This document shows, one piece after another, positions 25,410 through 34,501 of a stretch of 64,000 nucleotides of DNA. Each line of letters begins with the position of its first letter. Position 1 is the stretch's first letter. The notes under the pieces were generated by a model. The model saw only the letters and a list, made by a program, of their open reading frames with translations, searched no databases and was not told where the DNA came from. The stretch covers positions 51,116 to 115,115 of the forward strand of contig NZ_LGEG01000080.1 in the NCBI RefSeq assembly GCF_001280125.1, in the 5' to 3' direction. The position numbers and the translations under genes are program-made. This DNA comes from Streptomyces sp. NRRL F-6492 (GTDB lineage: Bacteria; Actinomycetota; Actinomycetes; Streptomycetales; Streptomycetaceae).

Positions 25410-26736
25410 GGAGGTCCGGGAACCGGACGCGACGGCGCTCGACGAGGTGGTCACCTTCACCTCCGAGCTCATCCGCATCGACACCACCAACCGGGGCGGC
25501 GGCGACTGCCGCGAGCGCCCCGCCGCCGAGTACGTGGCCGAGCGGCTCGCCGCCGCCGGGATCGAGCCCACCCTCCTGGAGCGGACCACCGGCCGCACCA
25601 ACGTCGTGGCGCGCATCCCCGGCACCGACCCCACGGCCCCCGCGCTCCTGGTCCACGGCCACCTGGACGTGGTGCCCGCCGACCCCGCCGAGTGGGCCGT
25701 CCACCCCTTCTCCGGAGAGGTCCGCGACGGCCTCGTGTGGGGGCGCGGCGCCGTCGACATGAAGAACATGGACGCGATGGTCCTGGCCGTCGTCCGCTCC
25801 TGGGCCCGCCGGGGCGTCCGGCCGCGCCGGGACGTCGTCCTCGCCTACACCGCCGACGAGGAGGACAGCGCCGCCGACGGCTCCGGCTTCCTCGCCGACC
25901 GGCACGCGGCGCTCTTCGAGGGCTGTACGGAGGGCATCAGCGAGTCCGGGGCGTTCAGCTTCCACCCGGAGCCGGGCACCACCCTCTACCCGATCGCGGC
26001 GGGGGAGCGGGGCACCGCCTGGCTCAAGCTCACCGCCCGCGGCCGCGCCGGCCACGGCTCCAAGGTGAACACGGCCAACGCCGTCACCCGGCTCGCCGCC
26101 GCCGTCGCCCGGATCGGCGCCCACACCTGGCCCGTCCGGCTCACCACCACCGTCCGCGCCGCCCTCACCGAGCTGGCCGCGCTGTACGGGATCGAGGTCG
26201 ACACCCACGCCCCCGACTTCGACACGGACCTCCTCCTCGACAAGCTCGGACCCGCCGCCGCCCTCGTCGCGCCGACCGTCCGCAACAGCGCCAACCCGAC
26301 GATGCTCGACGCCGGCTACAAGGTCAACGTCGTCCCGGGCACCGCCGTCGCCTACGTGGACGGGCGGATGCTGCCGGGCGGCGAGGAGGAGTTCGCCGAG
26401 ACGATGGACCGGCTCACCGGGCCGGACGTGGAGTGGGAGTTCCACCACCGCGAGGTGCCCCTGGAGGCCCCCGTCGACTCGCCGACCTTCGCCGGACTGC
26501 GGGCCGCCGTCGAGCGCTTCGACCCGGACGGGCACGTCGTGCCGTTCACCATGTCCGGCGGCACCGACGCCAAGCAGTTCTCCCGGCTCGGCATCACCGG
26601 CTACGGCTTCTCGCCGCTGAAGCTGCCCCCGGACCTCGACTACGCGGCGCTCTTCCACGGCGTCGACGAGCGGGTCCCCGTGGACGCCCTCCACTTCGGC
26701 GTCCGGGTGCTCGACCACTATCTGAAGTCCGCCTAG
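25402..26736 (+). CDS. M20-family metallopeptidase / dipeptidase
   Basis: 444 residues of the ArgE/DapE/CPG2 family, a di-zinc cytosolic peptidase or deacylase. Metal and catalytic residues are visible: 'LLVHGHLDVVPAD' (His and Asp), 'GRGAVDMKNMDA' (bridging Asp), 'YTADEEDSA' (catalytic Glu pair) and a late His in 'YAALFHGVDERVPVDAL'. The dimerisation (lid) domain is about 185-295 ('GTAWLKLTARGRAGHGSK'). Translation is coupled to the D-aminopeptidase. By context it should finish degradation of peptides released by its operon partners. Substrate not provable from sequence. Confidence 0.9.
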   Translation: MAEEVREPDATALDEVVTFTSELIRIDTTNRGGGDCRERPAAEYVAERLAAAGIEPTLLERTTGRTNVVARIPGTDPTAPALLVHGHLDVVPADPAEWAVHPFSGEVRDGLVWGRGAVDMKNMDAMVLAVVRSWARRGVRPRRDVVLAYTADEEDSAADGSGFLADRHAALFEGCTEGISESGAFSFHPEPGTTLYPIAAGERGTAWLKLTARGRAGHGSKVNTANAVTRLAAAVARIGAHTWPVRLTTTVRAALTELAALYGIEVDTHAPDFDTDLLLDKLGPAAALVAPTVRNSANPTMLDAGYKVNVVPGTAVAYVDGRMLPGGEEEFAETMDRLTGPDVEWEFHHREVPLEAPVDSPTFAGLRAAVERFDPDGHVVPFTMSGGTDAKQFSRLGITGYGFSPLKLPPDLDYAALFHGVDERVPVDALHFGVRVLDHYLKSA

Positions 26737-26742
26737 AAGAGG

Positions 26743-26823
26743 GGACAGGCAGGACACGCGGGACACGCGGGACAGGCAGGACACGCACGGCACGCGGGAC
26801 ACGGCAGCACACCCGAGCACACG
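26743..26823. repeat. 9-bp tandem repeats between the M20 and S9 genes
   Basis: Nine consecutive 9-base units related to GGACACGCG / GGACAGGCA, becoming degenerate toward the 3' end. They fill most of the 123-bp gap inside the operon, where spacing is otherwise tight. Confidence 0.85.
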
Positions 26824-26859
26824 AGGGGGAACGGACCTGTGACAGGGGGAGCGGAGACG

Positions 26860-28857
26860 ATGAACACGGCCGCCTACGGCAGTTGGCCCTCGCCCGTCGA
26901 CGCGGCGCTCGCCGCCGCGCACGACGGACGGCCCGAATACCCCGGCGCCGTCGGCGACGAGCTGTGGTGGACCGCGCCACGGCCCGCCGAGGACGGCCGC
27001 CGGGCCCTGGTGCGCCGGCGCGCCGACGGCACGGAGGAGACCGTGCTGCCCGCCCCGTGGAACGTCCGCAGCCGGGTCGTCGAGTACGGCGGACGGCCCT
27101 GGGCGGCGGCCGACCGCCCCGGGGACGGCCCGCTCGTGGTGTTCTGCCACTTCCCCGACCAGCGGCTGTACGCGTACGAGCCCGACACTGGGCCCGGCGC
27201 GGAGCCCCGGCCGCTCACCCCCGTCTCCCCGGTCGGCGGCGGACTGCGCTGGGTCGACCCGGTGGTCCACCCGGACCGGGGCGAGGTGTGGTGCGTCCTG
27301 GAGGAGTTCACCGGACCCGCGCCGACCGACGTGCGCCGGGTGCCCGCAGCCGTACCGCTCGACGGCTCGGCCGCCGGGGACCGCGCCGCCGTGCGCGAAC
27401 TGACCGGCGAGCGGCACCGGTTCGTGACCGGCCCCCGGCTCTCCCCGGACGGGACCCGGGCGGCCTGGATCGGCTGGGACCACCCCCGGATGCCGTGGGA
27501 CGGCACCGAGGTCCTGCTCGCCGAGGTCGGCCCCGACGGCACCTTCCGGGACGTCGGGACCGTCGCCGGCGGGCCGGCCGAGTCGATCCCGCAGGTCGAC
27601 TGGGACGCGGCGGGCCGACTGCTCCTGGTCAGCGACCGCACCGGCTGGTGGAACCTCTACCGGGCCTCGGTCGGCGACGACGGCACCCTGTCCGAACCGG
27701 TCGCGCTCTGCCCCCGCCCCGAGGAGTTCGGCGGCCCGCTCTGGAAGATCGGGCTCGACTGGTTCGCGCCCCTGGAGAACGGGCTCGTCGCCGTCGTCCA
27801 CGGCACGGGCACCACATCGCTCGGGATCCTCGACCCCGAGCGCGGCGACCTCGTCGACGCCGCCGGCCCCTGGACCGAGTGGGCCCCCTCCCTCGCCGTC
27901 CACGGCACCCGGGTGGTCGGCGTCGCCGCCGGACCGCACAGCTCCTACGAACTCGTCGAGCTCGACACCCGCACCGGCCGCGCCCGCGTGGTCGGCGCCG
28001 CGCACACCGACGCCGTCGACCCCGCGTACTGCCCCGAGCCCCGCGTCCGCACCTTCACCGGGCCCGGCGGCCGGGGGATCCACGCACAGCTCTACCCGCC
28101 CCGCCACCCCGGCTTCACCGCCCCCGCGGGGGAACTGCCCCCGTACGTCATCCGGGTCCACGGCGGGCCCACCGGGCACGCCCCGCTCGTCCTCGACCTG
28201 GAGATCGCCTACTTCACCTCGCGGGGCATCGGCGTCGCCGAGGTGAACTACGGCGGCTCGACCGGCTACGGCCGGGAGTACCGGGAGCGGCTGCGCGAGC
28301 AGTGGGGCGTCGTCGACGTCGAGGACTGCGCGGCCGTCGCGACGGCGCTCGCCGCCGAGGGCACGGCCGACCCGGCACGGCTCGCCGTGAGCGGCGGCAG
28401 CGCGGGCGGCTGGACGGCCGCCGCCTCCCTCGCCGGCACGGACGTCTACGCCTGCGGCACGATCGTCTACCCCGTCCTCGACCTGCGGGGCTGGGCCACC
28501 GACGAGACCCACGACTTCGAGTCCCGGTACCTCGACGGGCTGGTCGGCCCCTTCGACCGGGTCCCGGGCCGGTACAAGGAGCGCTCGCCCATCGAGCACG
28601 TCGACCGGATCACGGCCCCCTTCCTGCTGCTCCAGGGCCTCGACGACGTCATCTGCCCGCCCGCGCAGGCCGAGCGCTTCCTCACGCGCACGGCGGGCCG
28701 GGGCGTCCCGCACGCCTACCTCGCCTTCGAGGGGGAGGGCCACGGATTCCGCGGGGCCGACACCCTGGTCCGCGCCCTGGAGGCCGAGCTGTCGCTGTAC
28801 GTGAAGGTGTTCGGCCTCGACCGCACGGACGTCCCCGCCCTGGAGTACCGCACGTGA
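26860..28857 (+). CDS. S9-family prolyl oligopeptidase / acylaminoacyl peptidase
   Basis: Cytoplasmic serine peptidase of about 665 residues. The N-terminal two-thirds is a beta-propeller-like region ('GSWPSPVDAALAAAHDGRPEY'). The C-terminal alpha/beta-hydrolase domain carries nucleophile Ser in 'VSGGSAGGWTAAASL', Asp in 'LLQGLDDVICPP' and His in 'GEGHGFRGADT'. ATG 26860 is preceded by GGAGCGGAG; GTG 26839 is an alternative seven codons upstream, also with a ribosome binding site. It cleaves short peptides by family analogy. Its stop overlaps the GTG of the LD-carboxypeptidase gene (GTGA). Confidence 0.9.
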   Translation: MNTAAYGSWPSPVDAALAAAHDGRPEYPGAVGDELWWTAPRPAEDGRRALVRRRADGTEETVLPAPWNVRSRVVEYGGRPWAAADRPGDGPLVVFCHFPDQRLYAYEPDTGPGAEPRPLTPVSPVGGGLRWVDPVVHPDRGEVWCVLEEFTGPAPTDVRRVPAAVPLDGSAAGDRAAVRELTGERHRFVTGPRLSPDGTRAAWIGWDHPRMPWDGTEVLLAEVGPDGTFRDVGTVAGGPAESIPQVDWDAAGRLLLVSDRTGWWNLYRASVGDDGTLSEPVALCPRPEEFGGPLWKIGLDWFAPLENGLVAVVHGTGTTSLGILDPERGDLVDAAGPWTEWAPSLAVHGTRVVGVAAGPHSSYELVELDTRTGRARVVGAAHTDAVDPAYCPEPRVRTFTGPGGRGIHAQLYPPRHPGFTAPAGELPPYVIRVHGGPTGHAPLVLDLEIAYFTSRGIGVAEVNYGGSTGYGREYRERLREQWGVVDVEDCAAVATALAAEGTADPARLAVSGGSAGGWTAAASLAGTDVYACGTIVYPVLDLRGWATDETHDFESRYLDGLVGPFDRVPGRYKERSPIEHVDRITAPFLLLQGLDDVICPPAQAERFLTRTAGRGVPHAYLAFEGEGHGFRGADTLVRALEAELSLYVKVFGLDRTDVPALEYRT

Positions 28858-29813
28858 CCGGCCGCGGGGCGCGGGAGCCGCTCGCCGTCGGCACCCCGGA
28901 GCGGCCCGCCAGGCTCCGGCCCGGGGCGCGGGTCGCCGTCGTCGCCCCCAGCGGGCCCGTCGCCGAGGAGCGGCTGCGGGCGGGGCTCGACGTGCTGCGC
29001 GGCTGGGACCTGGAGCCGGTGGTCGCCCCGCACGTCCTGGACGTCCACCCCGGCCTCGGGTACCTCGCGGGCGCGGACCGGGCGCGGGCCCGGGACCTGA
29101 CCGCGGCCTGGTGCGACCCCTCGGTCTCCGCCGTCGTCTGCGCGCGCGGCGGGTTCGGCGCCCAGCGCATGGTCGACCTCGTCGACTGGGCGGCGGTCCG
29201 GGCGGCCGGGCCCAAGGTCTTCGTCGGCTACAGCGACGTCACCGCCCTGCACGAGGCCTTCGCCGTCCGCGCGGGCTTCGCCACCCTGCACGGGCCGATG
29301 GCCGCCGCGGGCACGTTCCTCTCCGACCCGCGGACCCGGGAGTCCCTGCGGGCCACCCTGTTCGAGCCCGAGTCGGTGCGGACCCTGGGCCTGGAGACGG
29401 CGCGGGCGCTGGTGCCGGGCCGCGCCCGGGGCGTGACCCTCGGCGGCTGCGTCAGCCTCCTCGCCGCCGACCTCGGCACCCCGCACGCCCGGCCCTCGGC
29501 GCGCGGCGGGCTGCTGGTCCTGGAGGACGTGGGGGAGGAGGCGTACCGCCTCGACCGGATCCTCACCCAACTGCTGCGCTCCGGCTGGCTCGACGGGGTC
29601 GCGGGCGTCGCGCTCGGCTCCTGGGCGGAGTGCGGCCCGTACGAGGAGGTCCGGGCGGTGCTCGCCGACCGGCTCGGCGGTCTCGGGGTGCCGGTCGTGG
29701 AGGAGCTGGGCTTCGGTCACGGCACGACCGCGCTCACCGTGCCGCTCGGCGTGCCGGCGGTGCTCGACGCGGACGCGGGGACGCTCACCCTCGACGTACC
29801 GGCCCTGCGCTGA
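28854..29813 (+). CDS. S66-family LD-carboxypeptidase
   Basis: 319-residue cytoplasmic serine peptidase that removes the terminal D-Ala from L,D-linked murein tetrapeptides during cell-wall recycling. Family landmarks: 'GARVAVVAPSGPV', 'VVCARGGFGAQRMVDLVDW', nucleophile Ser in 'FVGYSDVTALH', Glu in 'LLVLEDVGEEAYRLDR' and His in 'EELGFGHGTTALTVPLG'. GTG 28854 overlaps the S9 stop. It is the last gene of the operon, and its presence with a D-aminopeptidase suggests the whole set handles muropeptide side chains. Confidence 0.92.
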   Translation: MTGRGAREPLAVGTPERPARLRPGARVAVVAPSGPVAEERLRAGLDVLRGWDLEPVVAPHVLDVHPGLGYLAGADRARARDLTAAWCDPSVSAVVCARGGFGAQRMVDLVDWAAVRAAGPKVFVGYSDVTALHEAFAVRAGFATLHGPMAAAGTFLSDPRTRESLRATLFEPESVRTLGLETARALVPGRARGVTLGGCVSLLAADLGTPHARPSARGGLLVLEDVGEEAYRLDRILTQLLRSGWLDGVAGVALGSWAECGPYEEVRAVLADRLGGLGVPVVEELGFGHGTTALTVPLGVPAVLDADAGTLTLDVPALR

Positions 29814-29983
29814 GGGGTTCCGTCGAGGCCCCTTCGCCGTGCCGGTGCCGAGCACGACGACGAAACGACCCGGCCGTCTTCGTGGGTTCCGCCAGTACGG
29901 CTCCCCGGACGGCCCGGGAGAGACTTCACGGCGAGGGCCGCGGCCTGCCCGAAGGCCGACGCCACGGCGAGGGGAACGGCACG

Positions 29984-30724
29984 ATGAGCGGTCAGTTGTA
30001 CGACGGGATCGGCGAGGCCTTCGAGGGGTTCAAGGGCCTCCCCCTCGCGCGCTACGGGGAGGTGCCCGCGTTCCTCGCCCTCGTCGGGGACGTGAAGGGC
30101 AGGTCCGTCCTCGACCTGGCCTCCGGAACCGGCTTCTACAGCCGGGAGTTCAAGCGCCGCGGCGCGTCCGACGTCCTCGGCGTCGACATCTCCGGGGCGA
30201 TGGTCGACGCGGCCCGGGCCCTGGAGGACGCCGAACCGCTGGGCGCCCGGTACGAGGTCGGCGACGTCGCGGAGCTGCGCGCCTTCGACGAGCCCTTCGA
30301 CATCGCGGTCGCGGTCCAGCTGTTCAACTACGCCGACAGCGTCGCCACCATCGAGCGGATGTGCCGGAACGTCCACCGCAGCGTCGCGGACGGGGCCGAG
30401 TTCTTCGTCTTCACGCAGAACCCGGACTTCCGTTTCGGCGGGCCGTCCCTGGCCAAGTACGGCTTCCTGTGCGAATCGCTCGGCGAGGAGACCGAGATCG
30501 GGCCGCGCGAGAGGCTCACCGCGCTCCTCGACCCGCCGATCTCGTTCGAGGCGAACCCGCCCGGCCGCGAGGTCCTGGAGAAGAGCCTGCGGGCGGCCGG
30601 GTTCGGCGAGATCGCCTAGGTGCCCCTGGAGATCTCCGAGGCCGGCGTGGGCGCGTACGGCGAGGAGTTCTGGGCCGACCACGACGCCAATCCGCCGCTG
30701 ACGATGCTGCGCTGCCGCGCCTGA
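29984..30724 (+). pseudogene. SAM-dependent methyltransferase interrupted by an in-frame TAG
   Basis: The frame from ATG 29984 encodes a class I methyltransferase: motif I 'VLDLASGTGFYSREF', 'GVDISGAMVDAA', 'FDIAVAVQLFNYA'. TAG at 30617-30619 stops it after 211 residues. The same frame then continues for 34 residues (VPLEISEAGVGAYG ... LTMLRCRA) to TGA 30722-30724, and that stretch fits the normal end of this family. A single TGG-to-TAG change would explain it. The SAM-binding core is intact, so the short product might fold. Either a recent nonsense mutation or a sequencing error; I treat it as a pseudogene. Confidence 0.72.
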
Positions 30725-30730
30725 TCCCGG

Positions 30731-30778
30731 GCGTTCCGGCGCCGCCTCCCCGGCCCGTGGGGGGCGGCGCCGGAACGC
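30731..30778 (+). terminator. Strong terminator after the methyltransferase
   Basis: GCGTTCCGGCGCCGCC pairs perfectly with GGCGGCGCCGGAACGC across a 16-base, G/C-rich loop. The 16-bp stem is followed by GAGAAAAA. Confidence 0.85.
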
Positions 30779-30883
30779 GAGAAAAATCATGGCCCGGCCG
30801 TACATCCATCGGGACCCCTCGTGCGTCTTGTGTGCGCCGGGTCCGTGTGGATCCGGAAGGCATCGACCCAAGGGCAGAAGATT

Positions 30884-31771
30884 TTGAAAACTCCCACACT
30901 CGGGGTGCGCAGCGCCGTGACGGTGGCGTTCACGGCCTCGGCCGTCCTGGCCGGCGGCCTCTTCGCAGGCCAGGCGCACGCCGCGCCGGCCGTCCCGACG
31001 ATCACCGCCCTGGGCGGCTTCGTCATGAACAACGGAACCGGCGCGACGCTGTACGGGAAGGCCGGGGACACCCGCCGGTCGACCGGGTCCACCACGAAGA
31101 TCATGACCGCGAAGGTGGTGCTCGCCCAGAAGGGCCTCAACCTCGACGCCAAGGTCACGATCGACAAGGCCTACAGCGACTACATCGTCGCGAAGAACGC
31201 CTCCTCGGCCCGGCTCATCGTCGGCGACAAGGTGACCGTCCGCCAGCTCCTCTACGGCCTCATGCTGCCGTCCGGGTGCGACGCCGCCTACGCGCTCGCC
31301 GACAAGTTCGGCACCGGCACCACGCGCGCGGCCCGGGTCAAGTCGTTCATCGGCAAGATGAACACCGAGGCCAAGAACCTCGGCATGAAGAACACCCGCT
31401 TCGACTCGTTCGACGGAATAAGCAATGGTCAGAACTACTCGACCCCGCGCGACCTGACGAAGCTCGCGAGCAGTGCGATGAAGAACTCCACGTTCCGCAC
31501 CGTCGTCGCGACGAAGTCCACGCAGCAGAAGGTGACCACGAAGACCGGTGGCTACCGGTACATGTCGTGGACCAACACGAACAAGCTCCTCGGCACGTAC
31601 AGCGGCGCGATCGGCGTGAAGACCGGCTCGGGCCCGCAGGCCAAGTACTGCCTCGTCTTCGCGGCCACCCGCAACGGCAAGACGGTCATCGGCACCGTGC
31701 TGGCCTCGTCGTCCGAGGCGAACCGGACGGCGGACGTCAAGAAGCTGCTCGACTACGGCTTCGCGAAGTAA
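30884..31771 (+). CDS. Secreted D-alanyl-D-alanine carboxypeptidase (S11, PBP5-like)
   Basis: About 295 residues. The start is uncertain. TTG 30884 (protein KTPTLGVRSAVTVAF...) gives a standard signal peptide cut at AHA-AP; upstream GTG codons would add an unlikely long leader. Penicillin-binding motifs: SxxK in 'STGSTTKIM', KTG in 'IGVKTGSGP', and the second motif reads SGC ('MLPSGCDAAYALA') where most family members have SGN. It trims terminal D-Ala from cell-wall pentapeptides outside the membrane. There is no C-terminal membrane anchor. Composition is somewhat richer in Lys, Thr and Asn than its neighbours, as expected for an exported protein. Confidence 0.9.
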   Translation: MKTPTLGVRSAVTVAFTASAVLAGGLFAGQAHAAPAVPTITALGGFVMNNGTGATLYGKAGDTRRSTGSTTKIMTAKVVLAQKGLNLDAKVTIDKAYSDYIVAKNASSARLIVGDKVTVRQLLYGLMLPSGCDAAYALADKFGTGTTRAARVKSFIGKMNTEAKNLGMKNTRFDSFDGISNGQNYSTPRDLTKLASSAMKNSTFRTVVATKSTQQKVTTKTGGYRYMSWTNTNKLLGTYSGAIGVKTGSGPQAKYCLVFAATRNGKTVIGTVLASSSEANRTADVKKLLDYGFAK

Positions 31772-31782
31772 CCCCGAGAACC

Positions 31783-31825
31783 CGGAGGGGCGGGCCCGCG
31801 CACCACGCGCGGACCCGCCCCTCCG
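31783..31825. terminator. Bidirectional terminator between the carboxypeptidase gene and add
   Basis: CGGAGGGGCGGG-C-CCGCG pairs with CGCGG-A-CCCGCCCCTCCG around a CACCACG loop: 17 pairs with one mismatch. It separates two convergent genes. Confidence 0.85.
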
Positions 31826-31832
31826 GCGGTCC

Positions 31833-32921
31833 TCAGAGCGCCGCGTACCCCGGGCGCACGACCTCGTCGATCAGCCGCCGGCGCTCCGGCAGCGGCAGGA
31901 ACGCGGCCTCCAGGGCGGCGACCGTGAACTCCTCGAAGACCTCCGGGCCGTAGCCGAAGGCGTCCGCCATGTGCTGGAACTCCTCGCTCATGGTGGTGCC
32001 GGAGACCAGCCGGTTGTCCGTGTTGAGCGTGATCCGGAAGCCCAGACGGCGCAGCTCGTCGATCGGGTGCGTGGCGTAGTCCTTCGCCGCGCCCGTCTGG
32101 AGGTTGGAGGTCGGGCAGACCTCCAGGGCGATCCGGTTGTCCCGGACGTACGAGGCGAGCCGGCCCAGCGTGCCGTCCTCGGCTATGTCGTCCGTGATCC
32201 GCACGCCGTGGCCGATCCGCTCGGTGCCGCAGACCTGCACGGCCTCGTGGATCGACTCCGCGCCCACGGCCTCGCCGGCGTGGATCGTGAAGTGGCAGTT
32301 CTCCCGCTTGAGGTGCTGGAAGGCGGGGAGGTGGCGGGCCGGCGGGTTGCCGATCTCGCCGCCCGCGATGTCGAAGCCCGCCACGCCGTCGTCCCGGTGC
32401 GCGACCGTGAGCCGCGCGATCTCCAGGGAGCGGTCCGTGTGGCGCATGCCGGTCAGCAGGGTGCGGACGGTGATGCGGCCGCCGGAACGGCGCTCGCCCT
32501 CGCGGAAGCCGTCGTTGACCGCCACGACGACCTCGTCGAGGGTCAGACCGCCCTCCAGGTGCTGCTCGGGGGCGTAGCGGACCTCGGCGTAGACGACGCC
32601 GTCCGCCGCCAGGTCCTCGGCGCACTCGGCCGCGATGCGCGTGAGCGCCTCGCGGGTCTGCATCACCGCGCAGGTGTGGGCGAAGGTCTCCAGGTACCGC
32701 TCCAGCGAACCGGAGTCGGCGGCGTCCCGGAACCAGACCGCGAGCTCGGCCGGGTCCTCGGTCGGCAGCGCGGTGTAACCGCACTCGCGCGCCAGCTCGA
32801 CGATGGTCGCGGGGCGCAGCCCGCCGTCGAGGTGGTCGTGGAGGACGGCCTTGGGGGCCCGCCGGATCCAGTCGGAGACGGGGGCGGCGGCGGACGCGGT
32901 GAGGTTGTCAGACAAGTGCAT
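31833..32921 (-). CDS. add: Adenosine deaminase
   Basis: Zinc amidohydrolase converting adenosine to inosine (purine salvage), 362 residues. Metal and catalytic residues are all visible: '[11 protein letters not shown]' (two His), '[12 protein letters not shown]' (zinc His and catalytic Glu), 'RIGHGVRI' (His), '[10 protein letters not shown]' and 'LNTDNR' (Asp pair region). An exact 11-bp palindrome TTGTCAGACAA covers codons 3-6 just after the start, and the same motif lies before the neighbouring GntR gene. This implies repression of add at the start of the coding sequence. Confidence 0.95.
   Translation of the reverse strand: MHLSDNLTASAAAPVSDWIRRAPKAVLHDHLDGGLRPATIVELARECGYTALPTEDPAELAVWFRDAADSGSLERYLETFAHTCAVMQTREALTRIAAECAEDLAADGVVYAEVRYAPEQHLEGGLTLDEVVVAVNDGFREGERRSGGRITVRTLLTGMRHTDRSLEIARLTVAHRDDGVAGFDIAGGEIGNPPARHLPAFQHLKRENCHFTIHAGEAVGAESIHEAVQVCGTERIGHGVRITDDIAEDGTLGRLASYVRDNRIALEVCPTSNLQTGAAKDYATHPIDELRRLGFRITLNTDNRLVSGTTMSEEFQHMADAFGYGPEVFEEFTVAALEAAFLPLPERRRLIDEVVRPGYAAL
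32905..32915. promoter_or_regulatory. Candidate GntR operator at the add start codon
   Basis: TTGTCAGACAA is a perfect palindrome fitting the FadR-subfamily GntR consensus TNGTNNNACNA. It lies 7 bases into the add coding region. A twin copy is at 33811-33821. Confidence 0.6.
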
Positions 32922-32997
32922 GGCGGGGAAGTGTACGCCACGGAGCGCGGGCGCGCTGTGACGCCCCCGACAGGGGGCCGGGACCGGGGCGGGCCGC

Positions 32998-33753
32998 TCA
33001 GTGGGACTGGAGCACCGGCAGCGCGGGCGCCCCCGTCGGCAGCATGTGCTTGGCGGCCAGGACCGGGACCTCGCCGACCCGTACGATCTGGGTGACCAGG
33101 ACGGCGGGGGTGTCCGCGGGGCGCCCCAGCTGGTCCCCGCGCCGCCGCCCGAGCAGCGTCGCCGTGATGCCGCTGTGCGCGCCCAGGGCCGTCTCGCGCG
33201 AGGCCCCGACCAGGACCGAGAGCATGGAGACGGCGGGGTGTCCGTCGGCGTCCGCCCTCCGCAGGGCCCCCGCGAACTCGGGGTGCACCCGGTCGAGGAG
33301 CTCGTCGGCCGCCGCCCACTCGTGGCTCAGGGCCGCCGCCGCACCCTCCCCGGACAGCACGGACTCCCAGAACCGCAGCTCGGCGCGGGCCGGGGCGAGC
33401 AGGTGCTGGGTGGTGAAGTCGGTCGGCTCCTCGACCGTCCGCAGCAGCGCCCGCACGCGGAGCGGGGCGCCCCCGCCGATCAGCTCCTCCAGCGGCTGGA
33501 CCTGCTCGAACCCGCGCCGGGGCGGGCGGTCGTTCACGGTCCGGCCGACCCCGCGCCGCACGGTGAGGACGCCGTCCTCCTGGAGCAGCAGCAGCGCCTC
33601 GCGCAGGGCGGGCCGGCTCACGCCCAGCTCGGCCGCGAGCTTCGGCTCGGAGGGGAGCGTGGAGCCCGGCGGGTAGGTGCCGTCGTGGACGGCGTCCGCG
33701 ATCCGCTCGTAGAGCGCCACGACCGGCCGCCGCCGCTGTCCGCTGACCGCCAC
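32998..33753 (-). CDS. GntR-family transcriptional regulator
   Basis: 251 residues from GTG 33753 (GGAGAGG upstream). The N-terminal winged helix-turn-helix is '[44 protein letters not shown]', whose recognition helix is FadR-like. The C-terminal ligand domain resembles UTRA-type folds ('[15 protein letters not shown]'). It lies directly upstream of add on the same strand (76-bp gap). Identical palindromes before its own gene and over the add start codon indicate autoregulation and control of add. The effector could be a purine nucleoside, which is inference from the neighbour only. Confidence 0.88.
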   Translation of the reverse strand: MAVSGQRRRPVVALYERIADAVHDGTYPPGSTLPSEPKLAAELGVSRPALREALLLLQEDGVLTVRRGVGRTVNDRPPRRGFEQVQPLEELIGGGAPLRVRALLRTVEEPTDFTTQHLLAPARAELRFWESVLSGEGAAAALSHEWAAADELLDRVHPEFAGALRRADADGHPAVSMLSVLVGASRETALGAHSGITATLLGRRRGDQLGRPADTPAVLVTQIVRVGEVPVLAAKHMLPTGAPALPVLQSH

Positions 33754-33810
33754 GGCCTCTCCTCTTCTCGTCGTCGGACCCGCCTCCGGCACCACGGTAG
33801 TCGGGCCGTG

Positions 33811-33821
33811 TTGTCTGACAA
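33811..33821. promoter_or_regulatory. Candidate autoregulatory GntR operator
   Basis: TTGTCTGACAA, a perfect palindrome 58 bp before the GTG of the GntR gene, identical in its arms to the site at the add start. The rest of the gap to 34052 has no clear gene. Confidence 0.6.
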
Positions 33822-34052
33822 GTCACCCGTACGGCTCTCCTCGCCGTCACGGAGGGGCCCCGCCCCCCTCATTCTGGTCCCACGGCGGCGGCCGGTACGG
33901 ACCGTACGGACGACAGGGCCACAGGGCGACGGGGCCCACAGGGCGACGAGGCGACAGGACGACATGACGAGGCGAGGGCCGGAACGGATGAGTCCCCGGG
34001 ACAGGGCGCGGACGGCGGGCGCGGGCGCGCCCCGGCCCGGCGGGAGGCGGAG

Positions 34053-34403
34053 GTGAGGCGGGCCGCCGCCGTCGGGGCGGTCGCCCTCCTCGCGCTCGCG
34101 GCCGTCGCGGCGACCTCGGCGGAGGAGACCGCCGGGGCCGGGGACGAGCCGGGGAGACGGACGGTGCCGGACTTCCTGGGCCTGGGCCTGTGGCGGGTCT
34201 TCACCCGCCTCGACCGCCGGACCCGGCTCGACGTCCACGACGTGAGCGGCCGGGACCGGCGGGTGCTCTGGCCGTCGCGCTGGCTGGTCTGCACCCAGTA
34301 CCCGGCGCCGGGCGCGGACCTCGACCGGCGGACCACCGTCATGATCGGTGTCGTCCGCAGGGGCGAGACCTGCCCGCCCCGCGTCCGCACGGCCCGCCGC
34401 TGA
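34053..34403 (+). CDS. Small secreted PASTA-like protein
   Basis: 116 residues from GTG 34053 (GGGAGGCGGAG upstream). A signal peptide or membrane anchor (MRRAAAVGAVALLALAAVAA) is followed by one PASTA-type unit: 'RTVPDFLGLGLWRVFTRL' opening strand and helix, then 'VCTQYPAPGADLDRRTTVMIGV' with the typical P-x-x-G-x-x-L turn. PASTA domains bind cell-wall fragments or beta-lactams in PknB and PBPs. A free single copy is probably extracytoplasmic, with unknown partner. Two cysteines could form a disulfide. Confidence 0.72.
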   Translation: MRRAAAVGAVALLALAAVAATSAEETAGAGDEPGRRTVPDFLGLGLWRVFTRLDRRTRLDVHDVSGRDRRVLWPSRWLVCTQYPAPGADLDRRTTVMIGVVRRGETCPPRVRTARR

Positions 34404-34501
34404 GGGGTTCCGCACGGGGTGGTCCGCCGTCGACCGGTTCCGCGTGTCCGTACGCACGCCGTCGACCGGCCCCGTACGGGCGGCCCGCATAACCTGGCCT
34501 C

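Noticed and set aside
33964..34056. 30-codon frame overlapping the start of the PASTA-like gene
   Set aside because: Arg/Gly/Pro-rich, no ribosome binding site; it probably reflects base composition.
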